Positions 53,011 to 62,350 are shown, counted from the stretch's first letter. The stretch is DNA of 64,000 nucleotides from Hydrococcus rivularis NIES-593 (GCF_001904635.1 NZ_MRCB01000004.1:159284-223283); one strand, 5' to 3'. Notes: a model not told the origin generated them from the letters alone. Numbers and translations: made by a program.

Positions 53011-54066
53011 ATGAACAGAGTCGTCGTCGGCTTGTCGGGTGGAGTTGATAGTTCGGTTGCGGCTGCCACCCTCCATCATCAAGGATATGAAGTTGTCGGT
53101 CTTACCCTTTGGCTGATGAAGGGTAAGGGACAATGCTGTTCTGAAGGAATGGTGGATGCGGCGATGGTGTGCGAACAATTGGGAATTCCCCACCACATCG
53201 TCGATAGTCGAGACGTTTTTCAGGCAAATATTATCGATTATCTGGTGTCCGGTTATGAAGGCGGGATCACCCCTCTGCCTTGTTCTCAGTGCAACAGGAC
53301 GGTGAAATTCTCGCCGATGTTGAAATACGCCAGGGAACAATTAGACTGCGATCGCATTGCCACTGGACACTATGCTCGCATTCGTTACAACGAGACGAGC
53401 CAGCGCTATCAATTGTTGCGAGCCGTCGATCGCAATAAAGATCAGTCTTACTTTTTATACGACCTGACGCAAGATTTGTTGGCAGCGTCCGTCTTTCCGT
53501 TGGGGCATCAAACCAAGGAAGAAACCCGTCGCATTGCCGCTCAATTGGGTCTCAAAACCGCCCAAAAGCCAGACAGCCAGGATTTGTGCTTGATCGAGGC
53601 TCACGGTTCTATGCGGGCGTTTTTGGATAAGTATATTAACCAAAAAGAAGGCGAGATCGTCGATCTAGACGGAAAAGTTTTGGGAAAGCACAGTGGCATC
53701 CATCATTACACTATCGGTCAGCGCAAAGGTCTAGGGATTGCGGCAGCCGAACCGCTGTATGTCGTGAAACTAGATCCGGTTATGAATCGGGTTGTGGTCG
53801 GCAATCGCGACCGTGCCGGACGTTCGGAATGCGTGGTAGGGCGCATGAATTGGGTTTCTATCCCCGAACCTACTACCCCGATTCGCACTGAGGTACAAGT
53901 TCGCTACCGTTCTTCTCCTGTCCCAGTCAACGTGATTCCCCTCGAAGAATCGCGCGTCAAGCTGGCTTTCGACGAACCTCAGTTTGGCATAACGCCAGGG
54001 CAAGCGGCTGTCTTCTACGACAGAGATGTTTTGCTAGGCGGCGGGATAATTATTCATAATTCGTAA
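53011..54066 (+). CDS. mnmA: tRNA-specific 2-thiouridylase MnmA
   Basis: The 351-residue enzyme begins [18 protein letters not shown], with the PP-loop SGGVDSS at 9-15. It has the catalytic cysteines C94 ([13 protein letters not shown]) and C193 (DSQDLCLI), the [13 protein letters not shown] linker and a C-terminal beta-barrel. It thiolates the wobble U34 of Glu, Gln and Lys tRNAs using a persulfide from an IscS-type donor. Full length. It converges on the GTPase gene with 13 bp between stops. Confidence 0.95.
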   Translation: MNRVVVGLSGGVDSSVAAATLHHQGYEVVGLTLWLMKGKGQCCSEGMVDAAMVCEQLGIPHHIVDSRDVFQANIIDYLVSGYEGGITPLPCSQCNRTVKFSPMLKYAREQLDCDRIATGHYARIRYNETSQRYQLLRAVDRNKDQSYFLYDLTQDLLAASVFPLGHQTKEETRRIAAQLGLKTAQKPDSQDLCLIEAHGSMRAFLDKYINQKEGEIVDLDGKVLGKHSGIHHYTIGQRKGLGIAAAEPLYVVKLDPVMNRVVVGNRDRAGRSECVVGRMNWVSIPEPTTPIRTEVQVRYRSSPVPVNVIPLEESRVKLAFDEPQFGITPGQAAVFYDRDVLLGGGIIIHNS

Positions 54067-54079
54067 TTGTTATTATGAG

Positions 54080-55519
54080 TTAACGCCGAGTCAGTTTTGC
54101 GCTCAATTCCCATTTAATTCGATTGAGAATCGAAGCTTCATCGAGCGAGTTAAGAATGCTTTTCACCACGGCTTTTGGTCCGTCGGGACCCCAGGATGCG
54201 CCGTTGGCGAGATAAGTTTTCGTCACTTGTCCGATCGCGTAACATGCCACGCCGGCAACGCCAGCTTGCGTAATGGCAACGGATAAATACGGCGCTAGGG
54301 ATGCCCCGCCAGTAGCGGGTGCCGTTATCCCCAACAATCCTTTTAGCGAACTCAATCCTAAAGCAGCTAAGAATTCGCTAGCGCTGATTCCTCCCATGCT
54401 AAGTCCAATCCTCTTTAATAAGGCGATCGCGCCTTGTTGCGTCATGGGGAGACCATAGAGACGAGAGAGGGCGATAATCATCGTCACGTCGATGACAGCA
54501 CCCGTCAGAAGGTCAAGGACGGTAACGGGATTCAAAGCGATCGCGACGGCTTTTGTCATCATTGCTTTGTGAATTAACTGATTCGCCGCTCCCTCCCGAA
54601 TTTCCATTTTGCGCTGAACTACTCGTTCGTTGACCTCATCGGCATAGAGCATGCTATTGAGGGCGATCAAAGACTTCCCTTCGCGGTGCAAAATTTCAAG
54701 AATTTTTAATTTTAGTTCTTCGATCTGGGGTTTTCCGCGACGGCGCTGCATCTTCAGCTTGCCATGTTTGTCTCGCACTGCCTCTGCTACCAATGGCGAA
54801 GCAGCCACCATGACGATTTCATTGGGTGAAAGTAACTGTTTTACCCGTTCGTCGCGAATTTTGCGGTAAATTGCCAAGCGATCGGCTTCGGGATACTGGT
54901 CGATTTTATTAAAGATCAGTATCATCGGCTTTCCGACTTCTCGCAACTGAGAAAGCGCCTCAAATTCGACCTTGGTGATATCGCCAGAAACGACGAATAA
55001 AATTAGGTCTACCTGTTTGGCAATTCGACGCGCCATGATTTCGCGGGTTTCTCCATCGACTTCATCGAGTCCGGGAGTATCGATGAGCTGAATTTGGGAA
55101 TTACCCAAACTCGGTAAAGCAAGGCGCTGGATTTCAGATAGATTGTCGCCGAGACTTTCCTGGGTAAGTTGCCAATGCGCACTTTCTATCGTGCGAGTTA
55201 CTCCGTGTAGCGGACCCGCTTGAAAGATATCTTGTCCTAGAAGTGCGTTGAGAACCGAAGATTTTCCCCGTCCTACGATGCCAAAAGCAGCAATCTGTAC
55301 GACAGAAGCCTCCAGCTTTTCTAGCATGTCGGCAAGGCGATCGATATCTGTCTCTAAGCCGATTTTTTCTTGAGGCGTTAAATCGATCTTGTTAACTAAG
55401 TCTCTTAGAGAACTTTGAGCTTGTTTGTAGTTGAGTTCCTCCTGAATGGCTTCAAAGCTCAGAATGGCACTATCCAAATCTTCTGAATTCCAATTTGTAT
55501 CGAAAGATAGATTAGACAT
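54080..55519 (-). CDS. Dynamin/Era-like GTPase with C-terminal DUF697 membrane region
   Basis: The 479-residue protein has a GTPase domain with the P-loop GIVGRGKSS (80-88), the switch motif DTPGLDEVDG (about 146-155) and NKID (about 204). After it comes a C-terminal region of alternating hydrophobic, glycine- and alanine-rich helices (about 305-460), the DUF697 type. Such cyanobacterial GTPases are thought to act at membranes; the role is unknown. A 75-bp spacer separates it from the divergent DUF3146 gene. Confidence 0.82.
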   Translation of the reverse strand: MSNLSFDTNWNSEDLDSAILSFEAIQEELNYKQAQSSLRDLVNKIDLTPQEKIGLETDIDRLADMLEKLEASVVQIAAFGIVGRGKSSVLNALLGQDIFQAGPLHGVTRTIESAHWQLTQESLGDNLSEIQRLALPSLGNSQIQLIDTPGLDEVDGETREIMARRIAKQVDLILFVVSGDITKVEFEALSQLREVGKPMILIFNKIDQYPEADRLAIYRKIRDERVKQLLSPNEIVMVAASPLVAEAVRDKHGKLKMQRRRGKPQIEELKLKILEILHREGKSLIALNSMLYADEVNERVVQRKMEIREGAANQLIHKAMMTKAVAIALNPVTVLDLLTGAVIDVTMIIALSRLYGLPMTQQGAIALLKRIGLSMGGISASEFLAALGLSSLKGLLGITAPATGGASLAPYLSVAITQAGVAGVACYAIGQVTKTYLANGASWGPDGPKAVVKSILNSLDEASILNRIKWELSAKLTRR

Positions 55520-55595
55520 CAGTTATTAGCGAACTGACAATTGGGAACTGATTTGTTATTTTAATCTTTTAAAGCAGTCAAGTAGTTAGACATCC

Positions 55596-55859
55596 GTGAG
55601 TTCTAGAAATTTGCCAGAAACTATTGCCTACGTCCGCATTACCAATCAGTCCTGGCAACAGGGTAAGCTCGAAGGTGAAGTCAGAGCGGCCGCCTATGAG
55701 TGGCAGTTTCAATGGAATTTTCGGCGGGGACATTTATCAATACAACCGTCGCTAGGGCGTGCCTTAATTGTTGAACCCCTGGGACGTTTCTTAGAACGCT
55801 GGGATTATCAATTAGAACCAGGGGGAGATTATGAGTTTACGGTACGCGCGGAGCTTTAG
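55596..55859 (+). CDS. DUF3146 family protein
   Basis: The 87-residue protein matches the small, cyanobacteria-restricted DUF3146 family (AYVRITNQSWQQGKLEGEV, WQFQWNFRRG), predicted beta-rich and cytosolic. The start is GTG at 55596. Function unknown. A pyrimidine-rich repeat (in purine orientation) follows it at about 55863-55965. Confidence 0.75.
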   Translation: MSSRNLPETIAYVRITNQSWQQGKLEGEVRAAAYEWQFQWNFRRGHLSIQPSLGRALIVEPLGRFLERWDYQLEPGGDYEFTVRAEL

Positions 55860-55862
55860 TTA

Positions 55863-55965
55863 GAGCGAGAAAGATTTGGGGAACAGGGAGTGTGGGAAGG
55901 GTGGGGAGACTCTGAAGACAAGGGAGAAAACTAACCACTAACCACTAACTACTAACTACTCCTTA
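55863..55965. repeat. Dispersed repeat, inverse orientation
   Basis: GGGGAACAGGGAG, GTGGGGAGAC and GAAAACTAACCACTAACC modules, then tandem ACTAACTACTAACT, are the reverse complement of the family at about 1728, 2823 and 41866. Confidence 0.7.
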
Positions 55966-55991
55966 ATTCTTTGATCGAATAACCAATTCCA

Positions 55992-56609
55992 TTAAAAACG
56001 ATAATTATTATTGCCTATCCAAAGGCTCAGAGGAATGGCATGACCCTGACTATCGACTTTAACTTCGACTGCGAAAGGACGTTCTCTGTTTGAATTTTCT
56101 AGTGTTTGACCGATACGAGCCTTAATTTCGTCGCCTCGTTCTTGAGGAAAATAATAAGTTTCCAGACCATAATCAATCCAGGGGTAAATGGACTGTTTTC
56201 CCTCTAAGGCAACGCGATCGCTCGGTAAATCTGAAGGGCAATCGCGGCTGACGGCTACGGGTTTCCACACACGGGGAGGCTCTCCTGGTTCTGCTGCTTT
56301 AGCGGGGGCTTGGAGAATGATATAGAATCGAGTTCCAGTCCGAAAAGCGGTCTGTTTTTCTCCCCGATTGGATTGGACTATTGTTTCCCAACCTGGAAGG
56401 CGTTCGAGAGCATCGACCCTAGATATATTGTATCTAAGCCTGAGCGAACGACCGCGCAGTAGTGCGTAAGGATCTATAGGAAGCGTTTGAAGTACGATAG
56501 TTTTGCCTGAAAAATGCGTATAAATCGCTTGAGCGGGCACGACTAAAATCAGTGCCGATTGGAAAAGCAGGGGAACCCAAAACCGCCAACTGGAAATTTT
56601 ATTCATCAT
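55992..56609 (-). CDS. GDYxxLxY-type membrane-anchored protein
   Basis: The 205-residue protein has one N-terminal membrane helix (about 10-30) and an extracytoplasmic beta-rich domain with LPIDPYALLRGRSLRLRYNISR (about 44-63). That is the position of the GDYxxLxY motif that names the family, although here GRS replaces GDY. It is translationally coupled to the upstream DUF2157 gene: the stop TAA of that gene overlaps the ATGATG start (11-bp overlap). The pair recurs in many cyanobacteria, with unknown function. Confidence 0.78.
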   Translation of the reverse strand: MMNKISSWRFWVPLLFQSALILVVPAQAIYTHFSGKTIVLQTLPIDPYALLRGRSLRLRYNISRVDALERLPGWETIVQSNRGEKQTAFRTGTRFYIILQAPAKAAEPGEPPRVWKPVAVSRDCPSDLPSDRVALEGKQSIYPWIDYGLETYYFPQERGDEIKARIGQTLENSNRERPFAVEVKVDSQGHAIPLSLWIGNNNYRF

Positions 56610-58008
56610 TCGTCGCTCGCAACGCCTTCAAAGTCTGCAAATATTTCTCAAACCCCAATCCAGCCGCAATTATCCCAAGACCGCAGAACAATAAAACGAT
56701 CGCCTTAGCCAGCAAGTCAGTTTCATATTCGAGCATCCGCGAGACGATCTGTAACACCGTTAAGAGAATGCCTCCCCAGAAACTGATACGATGTCCAGTT
56801 GCTAGCCCTTTGCGGATAAAGCCAACCGCAAAGAGAAATAAAAGGACATTAAAAATTAACGTTGCGATCGCGCCCAATGCACCTACGCTCAAATGCCACC
56901 AAACCATTACCCCAATCAGTAAGATCGCCGCCCCAACTATCGCGTTCTTACGCTCTAGCCGCCACCTAGCGCTCGTCCTATATCCCAGTCGCCACCAAAC
57001 CCAAACGGTCAAACCGCCCAACAGCAAGATATCTAGCAGTTTAACCCAATCGTGCCAAGCGATCTCCGAACCCGTGCGATAGGAAAAAGGTCTCCAGATC
57101 CCGTTAAACGAGAAAAGATAAAACAGAACGCTAATAAAAAATAGTGCCAGATTGCGCGCGATCTCATCGAAGGAAAGCTTCTCTATAGATCCGTTCCAGA
57201 GAGAATCGCGATACGCCCATAGTAGCGCGGGCGGAAGCGAACAAGCGATCGCGCCCATCATTCCCCTAGTTCCTGGGGAGAAATTGATAAAATTTGCCAG
57301 AAAAATGATTACACTGGCTTCTAGGGAAAAAATAACCAAGGCAGCCCCTAAACCAAAAAGCCAACGAGAACGACACCAATAAGCCAAAGGAATTCCCAGC
57401 AAGCTTACCAAGAGCGGCATATGTTCGATCGCGATCCGAAAGTCAGAAACCTCCCCCGGCATAAATAAAGTGATCATCCCCGCAACGTAGCCAATGCTCG
57501 CCAGAAGTATGGCTAGCACCCCCAAAAAAGTCAAGCGCAGGCTATAAGCCATCGCCAGGACTCCCAAACTCCAAACTAGGAACAGATGATAGAGCGAGCC
57601 GCTTCGGTGAAAGATTTGAGACATTAGCGCCAGATTTGCCCCAAAAATCAACGCTCCTAACAGCAGCAATCCCTTGCCGAGACGAGCTTGCCATCGTTCG
57701 ACTGGATGCTGCCACAGGTAAAATCCAACTGCATTAACGCCAACAAACAAAGCGACCAACGACGCTACCTTGAATTCTTTCGACCAAACTTGCCAGTTAG
57801 CGGCAACAAAAATAATGGCAGCTAGCCCTAAAAGGATGCTTCCCAGTGCGATTAGGATAGCGACAAAACGGTTGCGCTCAGAAAGAGCCAGGTCATCGAA
57901 TTGATAGCGACGAGCTAGTTCTGCATACAATGTCTCATCGATTAATCCCTCTGCTTGCCATCGATCCGCTTCTCGGCGCAGTTGGTGGCGAAACTTTTCC
58001 GAAGCCAT
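56599..58008 (-). CDS. DUF2157 multi-pass membrane protein
   Basis: The 469-residue protein has a soluble N-terminal helix-turn segment (about 1-40, with RREADRWQAEGLIDETLYAEL, typical of DUF2157) and about 12-14 hydrophobic helices. It precedes the GDYxxLxY gene with an 11-bp overlap, so the two products are probably made together and may interact in the cytoplasmic membrane. Confidence 0.85.
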   Translation of the reverse strand: MASEKFRHQLRREADRWQAEGLIDETLYAELARRYQFDDLALSERNRFVAILIALGSILLGLAAIIFVAANWQVWSKEFKVASLVALFVGVNAVGFYLWQHPVERWQARLGKGLLLLGALIFGANLALMSQIFHRSGSLYHLFLVWSLGVLAMAYSLRLTFLGVLAILLASIGYVAGMITLFMPGEVSDFRIAIEHMPLLVSLLGIPLAYWCRSRWLFGLGAALVIFSLEASVIIFLANFINFSPGTRGMMGAIACSLPPALLWAYRDSLWNGSIEKLSFDEIARNLALFFISVLFYLFSFNGIWRPFSYRTGSEIAWHDWVKLLDILLLGGLTVWVWWRLGYRTSARWRLERKNAIVGAAILLIGVMVWWHLSVGALGAIATLIFNVLLFLFAVGFIRKGLATGHRISFWGGILLTVLQIVSRMLEYETDLLAKAIVLLFCGLGIIAAGLGFEKYLQTLKALRATNDE

Positions 58009-58075
58009 TCTCGATTTATTGAGTTCCGCATCGCGATTGATAGTTCTAGATTAGCGTCTCCGATTGGGTATAGGC

Positions 58076-59029
58076 TTATTGAGCCGTAGAAATAACCTCT
58101 TGTCCTAAGGGCGAAGTCGCATAACCGAGAAAGGCTTTAACGGCTGCATTGGCTGGATTTTTGTAAACGTAATAGAGCGTCCGATAATAGGGATAATTGG
58201 CGGCTTCTGGATCTAAACCATCCACAGAAACCGTGCGCACGGTTTGTTGATCGGCTATTTGAGCATAGGTGGCATAACTGATGCCATCTCTTCCTAATGC
58301 TCTCAAGATGGGAGTCGTCGCATCTCGCTGCATTTCGGTAATGTTGGGCGCACTACCAAAATTCTCGCCTTCGAGAAATAATTCTTGAAAGGCTTGGCGA
58401 GTTCCGCTGACGCGAGGTCGGTTAATAACTCGAATCGTACCCGGTTTTCCGCCCACTGCCGACCAATCGGTAAGTTTTCCTTGAAAAATCTCGACGACTT
58501 GATTTTTCTTCAAACCTCTGCGAAAAGGATTATTAATACCGACGACGATCGCGATCGCGTCTTTAGCAATCGGAATGGCGACTAAACCTTGAGCTTGTTC
58601 CTGGGAAGTCAAAGGACGAGAAACCGCAGCCAGATCCACATTTCCCGCTAAAAGATCCTGGATGCCATTATCCGACCCATCGGCAGTAGCATCCACGTTC
58701 GTCCCTGGAAATCTCAACTCAAAACTATTTCTGAGCGCTTGGTTAATTTGCACCATGCTAGTAGAGCCGTCAATTCTGACCGTTGTTCCCCTAGGAACCG
58801 TTGCTGGAGCCGAAAAGGTAGTGGAAGCAGTCGGAGAAGTTGGAGCGGGTAATTTCTCTGGGGAACTGACGGTTTCGTTCGGCGTTGGAGATGGGTTTCC
58901 CTTTCCTGGGATTAATTTGCTCAAATCTATGCCAGATTGACGGCTAAACCACCAGTAGCCGCCGCCTAAGATTCCGACTGTAATTAACAAAGATAAGATT
59001 AAAATTGCTGTTTCGTTTTTTGGTTTCAT
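58076..59029 (-). CDS. PstS-like phosphate-binding protein
   Basis: The 317-residue protein has an N-terminal helix (about 8-27) that anchors or exports it, a proline/serine/threonine linker (about 40-80) and a PBP-like type II binding domain with RIDGSTSMVQINQ, GSDNGIQDLLAGNVDLAAVSRPLT and NRPRVSGTRQAF. It binds phosphate or a related oxyanion in the periplasm. No pstCAB genes are next to it, so it may be a sensor or a stand-alone component. Confidence 0.85.
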   Translation of the reverse strand: MKPKNETAILILSLLITVGILGGGYWWFSRQSGIDLSKLIPGKGNPSPTPNETVSSPEKLPAPTSPTASTTFSAPATVPRGTTVRIDGSTSMVQINQALRNSFELRFPGTNVDATADGSDNGIQDLLAGNVDLAAVSRPLTSQEQAQGLVAIPIAKDAIAIVVGINNPFRRGLKKNQVVEIFQGKLTDWSAVGGKPGTIRVINRPRVSGTRQAFQELFLEGENFGSAPNITEMQRDATTPILRALGRDGISYATYAQIADQQTVRTVSVDGLDPEAANYPYYRTLYYVYKNPANAAVKAFLGYATSPLGQEVISTAQ

Positions 59030-59033
59030 AGCT

Positions 59034-59390
59034 TTAGCTCGACGACCCTTTTAAAAGCCATGATAAGAAGATTAAAGTCCATTTTGTTATTCTGAGTGCA
59101 GTTGAACGTAACGAAAAATCTCTGTTTGGAGTTGGTATACTCAAATGTTTCGCTTTGCGATCGCCATGCCCAACATGACGGAGTCGAAGCTGGCTCTGCC
59201 GCTCAATTGGCGGAGTATCTTCGACATTCTCTACTTTTGGGACAATCTGTAAGCAAATTTGCCATTTAGCGACATTTTCTTCTCGCTTAACTTCGTGAAC
59301 TCGTTTATATAGTTCCCAAAATTTTTCTTCGATCTTTAAGTATTTTACCGGAAAATCTTTATATACGTGAATTCTAAAAAATCCGATAAA
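59034..59390 (-). pseudogene. Unidentified coding remnant without start codon
   Basis: Minus-strand frame from about 59390 reads FFRIHVYKDFPVKYLKIEEK then FWELYKRVHEVKREENVAKW and QICLQIVPKVENVEDTPP, which has the composition of a real helical protein, before degrading into repeat-like sequence (a TCATTCTGAG-type dispersed repeat) and a TAA at 59034. There is no ATG, GTG or TTG start near the beginning. I do not recognise the family. It probably represents a truncated gene upstream of pstS. Confidence 0.4.
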
Positions 59391-59498
59391 TCACTGAAGT
59401 AAGACCCACTTTAGAGGGGAATTATATTTAGGAAAGAGGAAAGGATTAGAGAAGGGGTTTTATTCCTAACTTTAATCAATTATCTGGCAAGAAAATTT

Positions 59499-59859
59499 AT
59501 GTCAAAAAAAATTACTGCTTCTGTGGTAATAGTTACTTTAATTGTTGCATCTGCATCTGCTAGTTTTAGCTATCCAATTAGTGCTACTGAACTCTCAAAA
59601 GAGATGAATGAGAGTTTTATTAAAAATGATTCTATTCCCATCGATCCAAAGATCCGGAATAGTAAAACTTGGATTGATGATGAGGCAATCTCTAAAAAGA
59701 TGAACGATCTTGAGTTCGTAACAAAAGTCGATTAGTATTGAAATCCTGGTAGAAGGAGACAGAAAATCTTTTGAGGGCTACTTCAAGAAAGACCATCACG
59801 CACAAGTTAGAAAATTTGTACAAATGTATAACTTATCTAACCGCGCAACCATTCAATAA
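59499..59859 (+). pseudogene. Small secreted protein, single-base frameshift
   Basis: The first frame (59499-59735) encodes a signal peptide and 78 residues ending FVTKVD. One base after the codon for that aspartate, the next frame continues for 41 codons as SIEILVEGDRKSFEGYFKKD then HHAQVRKFVQMYNLSNRATIQ to TAA at 59857, with no start of its own. One extra T at about 59732-59733 splits a protein of about 119 residues. No family is recognised. The signal peptide predicts secretion. Confidence 0.65.
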
Positions 59860-59950
59860 AGACTGCTTGTACTCGTTTTTCCTTGCTTCATGTCGCCCGA
59901 ATATGTTTCAATTCTCTTTTTTAAAAAGCGATCTGATCTATTGCTGTCAT

Positions 59951-59977
59951 TTTAGTCCAGGACTGTCCTGGACTAAA
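59951..59977. repeat. Perfect 13-bp inverted repeat
   Basis: TTTAGTCCAGGAC and GTCCTGGACTAAA are separated by a single T. A degenerate half-copy (GACTAAGCCTGGAT) follows at about 59986. It lies at the truncated end of the mltA remnant. Confidence 0.7.
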
Positions 59978-59982
59978 CTTTC

Positions 59983-60446
59983 TCAGACTAAGCCTGGATA
60001 GAAGCGATCGTGCAGCCAAACCAGGTCATGTCCTGCTAGAGGGCTTTTATTGTCCAACGAACCATCTTTCCCTTCCAATTCGGCACGGGTTGGATGGGGT
60101 TTAGACCAACTCGAAAGTTAGATGGCTTTTGATAGAGTGGATAGCGAAACTCAGCAGTAGGTTGGTGACTGGCACTATAGACAGGCTCGAAATAGCCTGT
60201 AAAAGTAACCGTACCGCGATCGTCATTGCCTACCGACTGATAAAAGACGAATTCTTTTTGGACGGCCACTTGCAATTTTCTTGGCGTGCGAGACTTTACC
60301 AACAACTCGCGAAAACAGAGCAAAGAACGACGAACGCGATCGCGGTTAATTCCCGGTATGGGATAATTTTGATACGCCTTGACAGCAGCATTGCTCTCTA
60401 GAATTTTAGTCGAGAGCCGAAAACAATCCAGAATCGAAAGAAGCAA
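59983..60446 (-). pseudogene. Membrane-bound lytic murein transglycosylase A (mltA) remnant
   Basis: Starting at 60446 the frame has the MltA segment IPGINRDRVRRSL, LLVKSRTPRKLQVAVQ, KEFVFYQSVGND and GTVTFTGYFEPVYSASHQP, then leaves frame near 60110. In the next frame KPHPTRAELEGKDGSLDNK and SPLAGHDLVWLHDRF follow, then a stop at 59983. MltA normally continues for about 200 residues with the double-psi barrel core, which is missing here, as is the signal peptide. The open reading frame annotated as 136 residues is thus a fossil of a peptidoglycan-cleaving enzyme gene. Confidence 0.78.
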
Positions 60447-60452
60447 TAATTT

Positions 60453-60704
60453 TCAATCGCGTTCCACGCTTCCGAAAAAGATTGGTTCTACCCGAATTGC
60501 CACAACGGTAGAAGGACGTACCACCATGTATTCTCCCTGAACGTTTTTGATTGGTATGTTCATAAAATCATGAGAATCTGATTTTGGTACTAGCTCGTTG
60601 CTATACCATTTCTGAAAGTCTTGAATGGTGGTAAAACGAACTTCTTCTCGATGACCGCTTGATAAGAAAAGATGAATCGCGTATTCGTCAGGTTTTCTTG
60701 GCAT
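60453..60704 (-). CDS. Small hypothetical protein
   Basis: The 83-residue protein is compact and beta-rich with an AIHLFLSSGHREEVRFTTIQDFQKWY segment (read as two adjoining pieces) and a C-terminal VRPSTVVAIRVEPIF. It has no signal or membrane segment. I do not recognise the family; the codon pattern looks real. It lies 39 bp from the upstream gene at 60743. Confidence 0.55.
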   Translation of the reverse strand: MPRKPDEYAIHLFLSSGHREEVRFTTIQDFQKWYSNELVPKSDSHDFMNIPIKNVQGEYMVVRPSTVVAIRVEPIFFGSVERD

Positions 60705-60742
60705 GATAATTCGATTTAATTCTCTAAGACTATTATCGGCGA

Positions 60743-61513
60743 CTAAGAATGCAAATTAAACCGTTGCAGTAGAGTTTTCAGCATCGAAGGCAAAGTTTTG
60801 TTCAATTCAGTCGCTGTCTTAAAGATAAGCTGTTGGTGCTGGGGTAAGTCGAAGGAAAATTTGCCAATTAAATCTGGACGTTCCATTTGCGCCAGCAAAA
60901 TTTGACCGGCTCGCTTGTTTGCGAGTGCGTAACCCAATTCAACGCAAACGAGAGGACTTAAAATTAACTGAGGTTGTCTTTCTTGAGGAATGCTGATTAT
61001 CGGCGTTCCATCGGCGATAAATAATAAACTTTTGCGAATTTTACGCAATTGAGTTTCGCTTAACCGCACGGTCGTATCCGTAGAACGTAGGGATTCTTCT
61101 AAAGTTATCGGAAAACGCGATCGCCGATTGAAAGTTTCTATGGCTTCTGCAAGTGCCGAACGCAAAGCCTCGCTGGCTTGAGGATATTCATTTTGGCAGC
61201 TCAAAAAGACGATTGGTTCTAACCAAGCCGAAATGTCCTGTTTAGTAAAGTAAATTTCGTGGGACAGGAGATCGATATTTGAGATAGCATAGCCGCCACT
61301 TCCCTCAATATAAAACTCGACCAGATTTCCTTCGAGATAGCGTTGAAACCAAACCGATTCTTGTATCGCTTGAGCGTCGTCCAAAAAATCAGCCCGCATC
61401 CCTGATTTGAGAAGGCTATTTCGGCTCAGACGCAGATCGTGAGGTCGTTTGACAATTTCCTTGATTGGCGCGTAATGCTCCAGATACCAGGCTTTGAGCG
61501 CAATAATCGCCAT
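60743..61513 (-). CDS. Hypothetical soluble protein
   Basis: The 256-residue protein begins MAIIALKAWYLEHYAPIKEI and has a helical C-terminal half with VRLSETQLRKIRKSLLFIADGTP. No motif for an enzyme family is apparent. It appears to be a conserved cyanobacterial protein of unknown role, in a row with the small genes at 60453 and 61563. Confidence 0.6.
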   Translation of the reverse strand: MAIIALKAWYLEHYAPIKEIVKRPHDLRLSRNSLLKSGMRADFLDDAQAIQESVWFQRYLEGNLVEFYIEGSGGYAISNIDLLSHEIYFTKQDISAWLEPIVFLSCQNEYPQASEALRSALAEAIETFNRRSRFPITLEESLRSTDTTVRLSETQLRKIRKSLLFIADGTPIISIPQERQPQLILSPLVCVELGYALANKRAGQILLAQMERPDLIGKFSFDLPQHQQLIFKTATELNKTLPSMLKTLLQRFNLHS

Positions 61514-61562
61514 AGTTTAAGGAGTTTCCTCTAGCTGAGATGAAAAACGGTACTTAGGAATC

Positions 61563-61928
61563 TTAGCAATAAGCGCTGATATCCTCACCACATTCATCAG
61601 CTAGATAGCAAAGAGCGCGGAAACGGAGTGCCATTAAATCTTCGTAGAGAGGGTTAATTTTGCACAGGGGAGGAATATTGGCGATTGTGCGACCAAATAG
61701 CTGAATTTTACGTGCAAAAGGACACTGAGCGGGAATAAGACGACAAATGCGATGCGCTAACTTGGGGCGATCGATTTCAATAGAATTCAGCCGCATCCGC
61801 AGAGGTTTGAGAAGATCGACGCTTTTCCAGCTAAAAGAGCGTTTGGCGTTTGTTTTAGTCCTTGCGAGATCGTTTTCAATCCAACCGCTTAAAATTATAG
61901 ACTTCGTGCTAGTATTGTTTAAACTCAT
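61563..61928 (-). CDS. Mo-dependent nitrogenase C-terminal domain (Mo-nitro_C) protein
   Basis: The 121-residue protein has the conserved tail of this cyanobacterial family: LIPAQCPFARKIQLFGRT, PPLCKINPLYEDLMALRFRA and CYLADECGEDISAYC. The name comes from homology to a C-terminal piece attached to some nitrogenase proteins; stand-alone copies occur widely, also in non-fixing strains, and their job is unknown. It is not evidence of nitrogen fixation. Confidence 0.8.
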   Translation of the reverse strand: MSLNNTSTKSIILSGWIENDLARTKTNAKRSFSWKSVDLLKPLRMRLNSIEIDRPKLAHRICRLIPAQCPFARKIQLFGRTIANIPPLCKINPLYEDLMALRFRALCYLADECGEDISAYC

Positions 61929-62350
61929 CTTCGCTTAGTACTCTTGTTGACTAGGAACAAAACTATCTACTTGATAGCTACACAAACTCTTGTAAGTATT
62001 TCCGATATTTCTGACTCGAACTATAGGAAACTTCTAAGAGCCTAGGTATATTGTGACAACTGTATCCACTAAATTGGTTCCTTCTCTAGAGATAACACAC
62101 AATTTTTGTCTGAAAAGCGTCCGCATGTAAGACTGACATTTAGACGATGACGAATTGCGATGTTCGTTGCCCAACAGAGAATTAATCTCTTGTTGCTATC
62201 ATCATCTCTCCTATGAAGTAATAAATTCGCCAGCAAAATCGCCTAATTTTCGCGCGGCTCGTTTTCAGATCTGCGCAATTGTACTTACCTCGACTTAGCA
62301 AAGCCCAAAACAACCAGCGATCGCAAAATCCCGAATCAAAAAATACTGAG
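61929..62350. other. Non-coding interval of about 420 bp
   Basis: Mixed sequence with HIP1-like sites but no recognisable gene, tRNA or strong hairpin, apart from the terminator of the GuaB3 gene at its right end. Confidence 0.4.

Noticed and set aside
61563..61928. Evidence for nitrogen fixation from the Mo-nitro_C protein
   Set aside because: Stand-alone members of this family also occur in non-fixing cyanobacteria; no nif genes are present.
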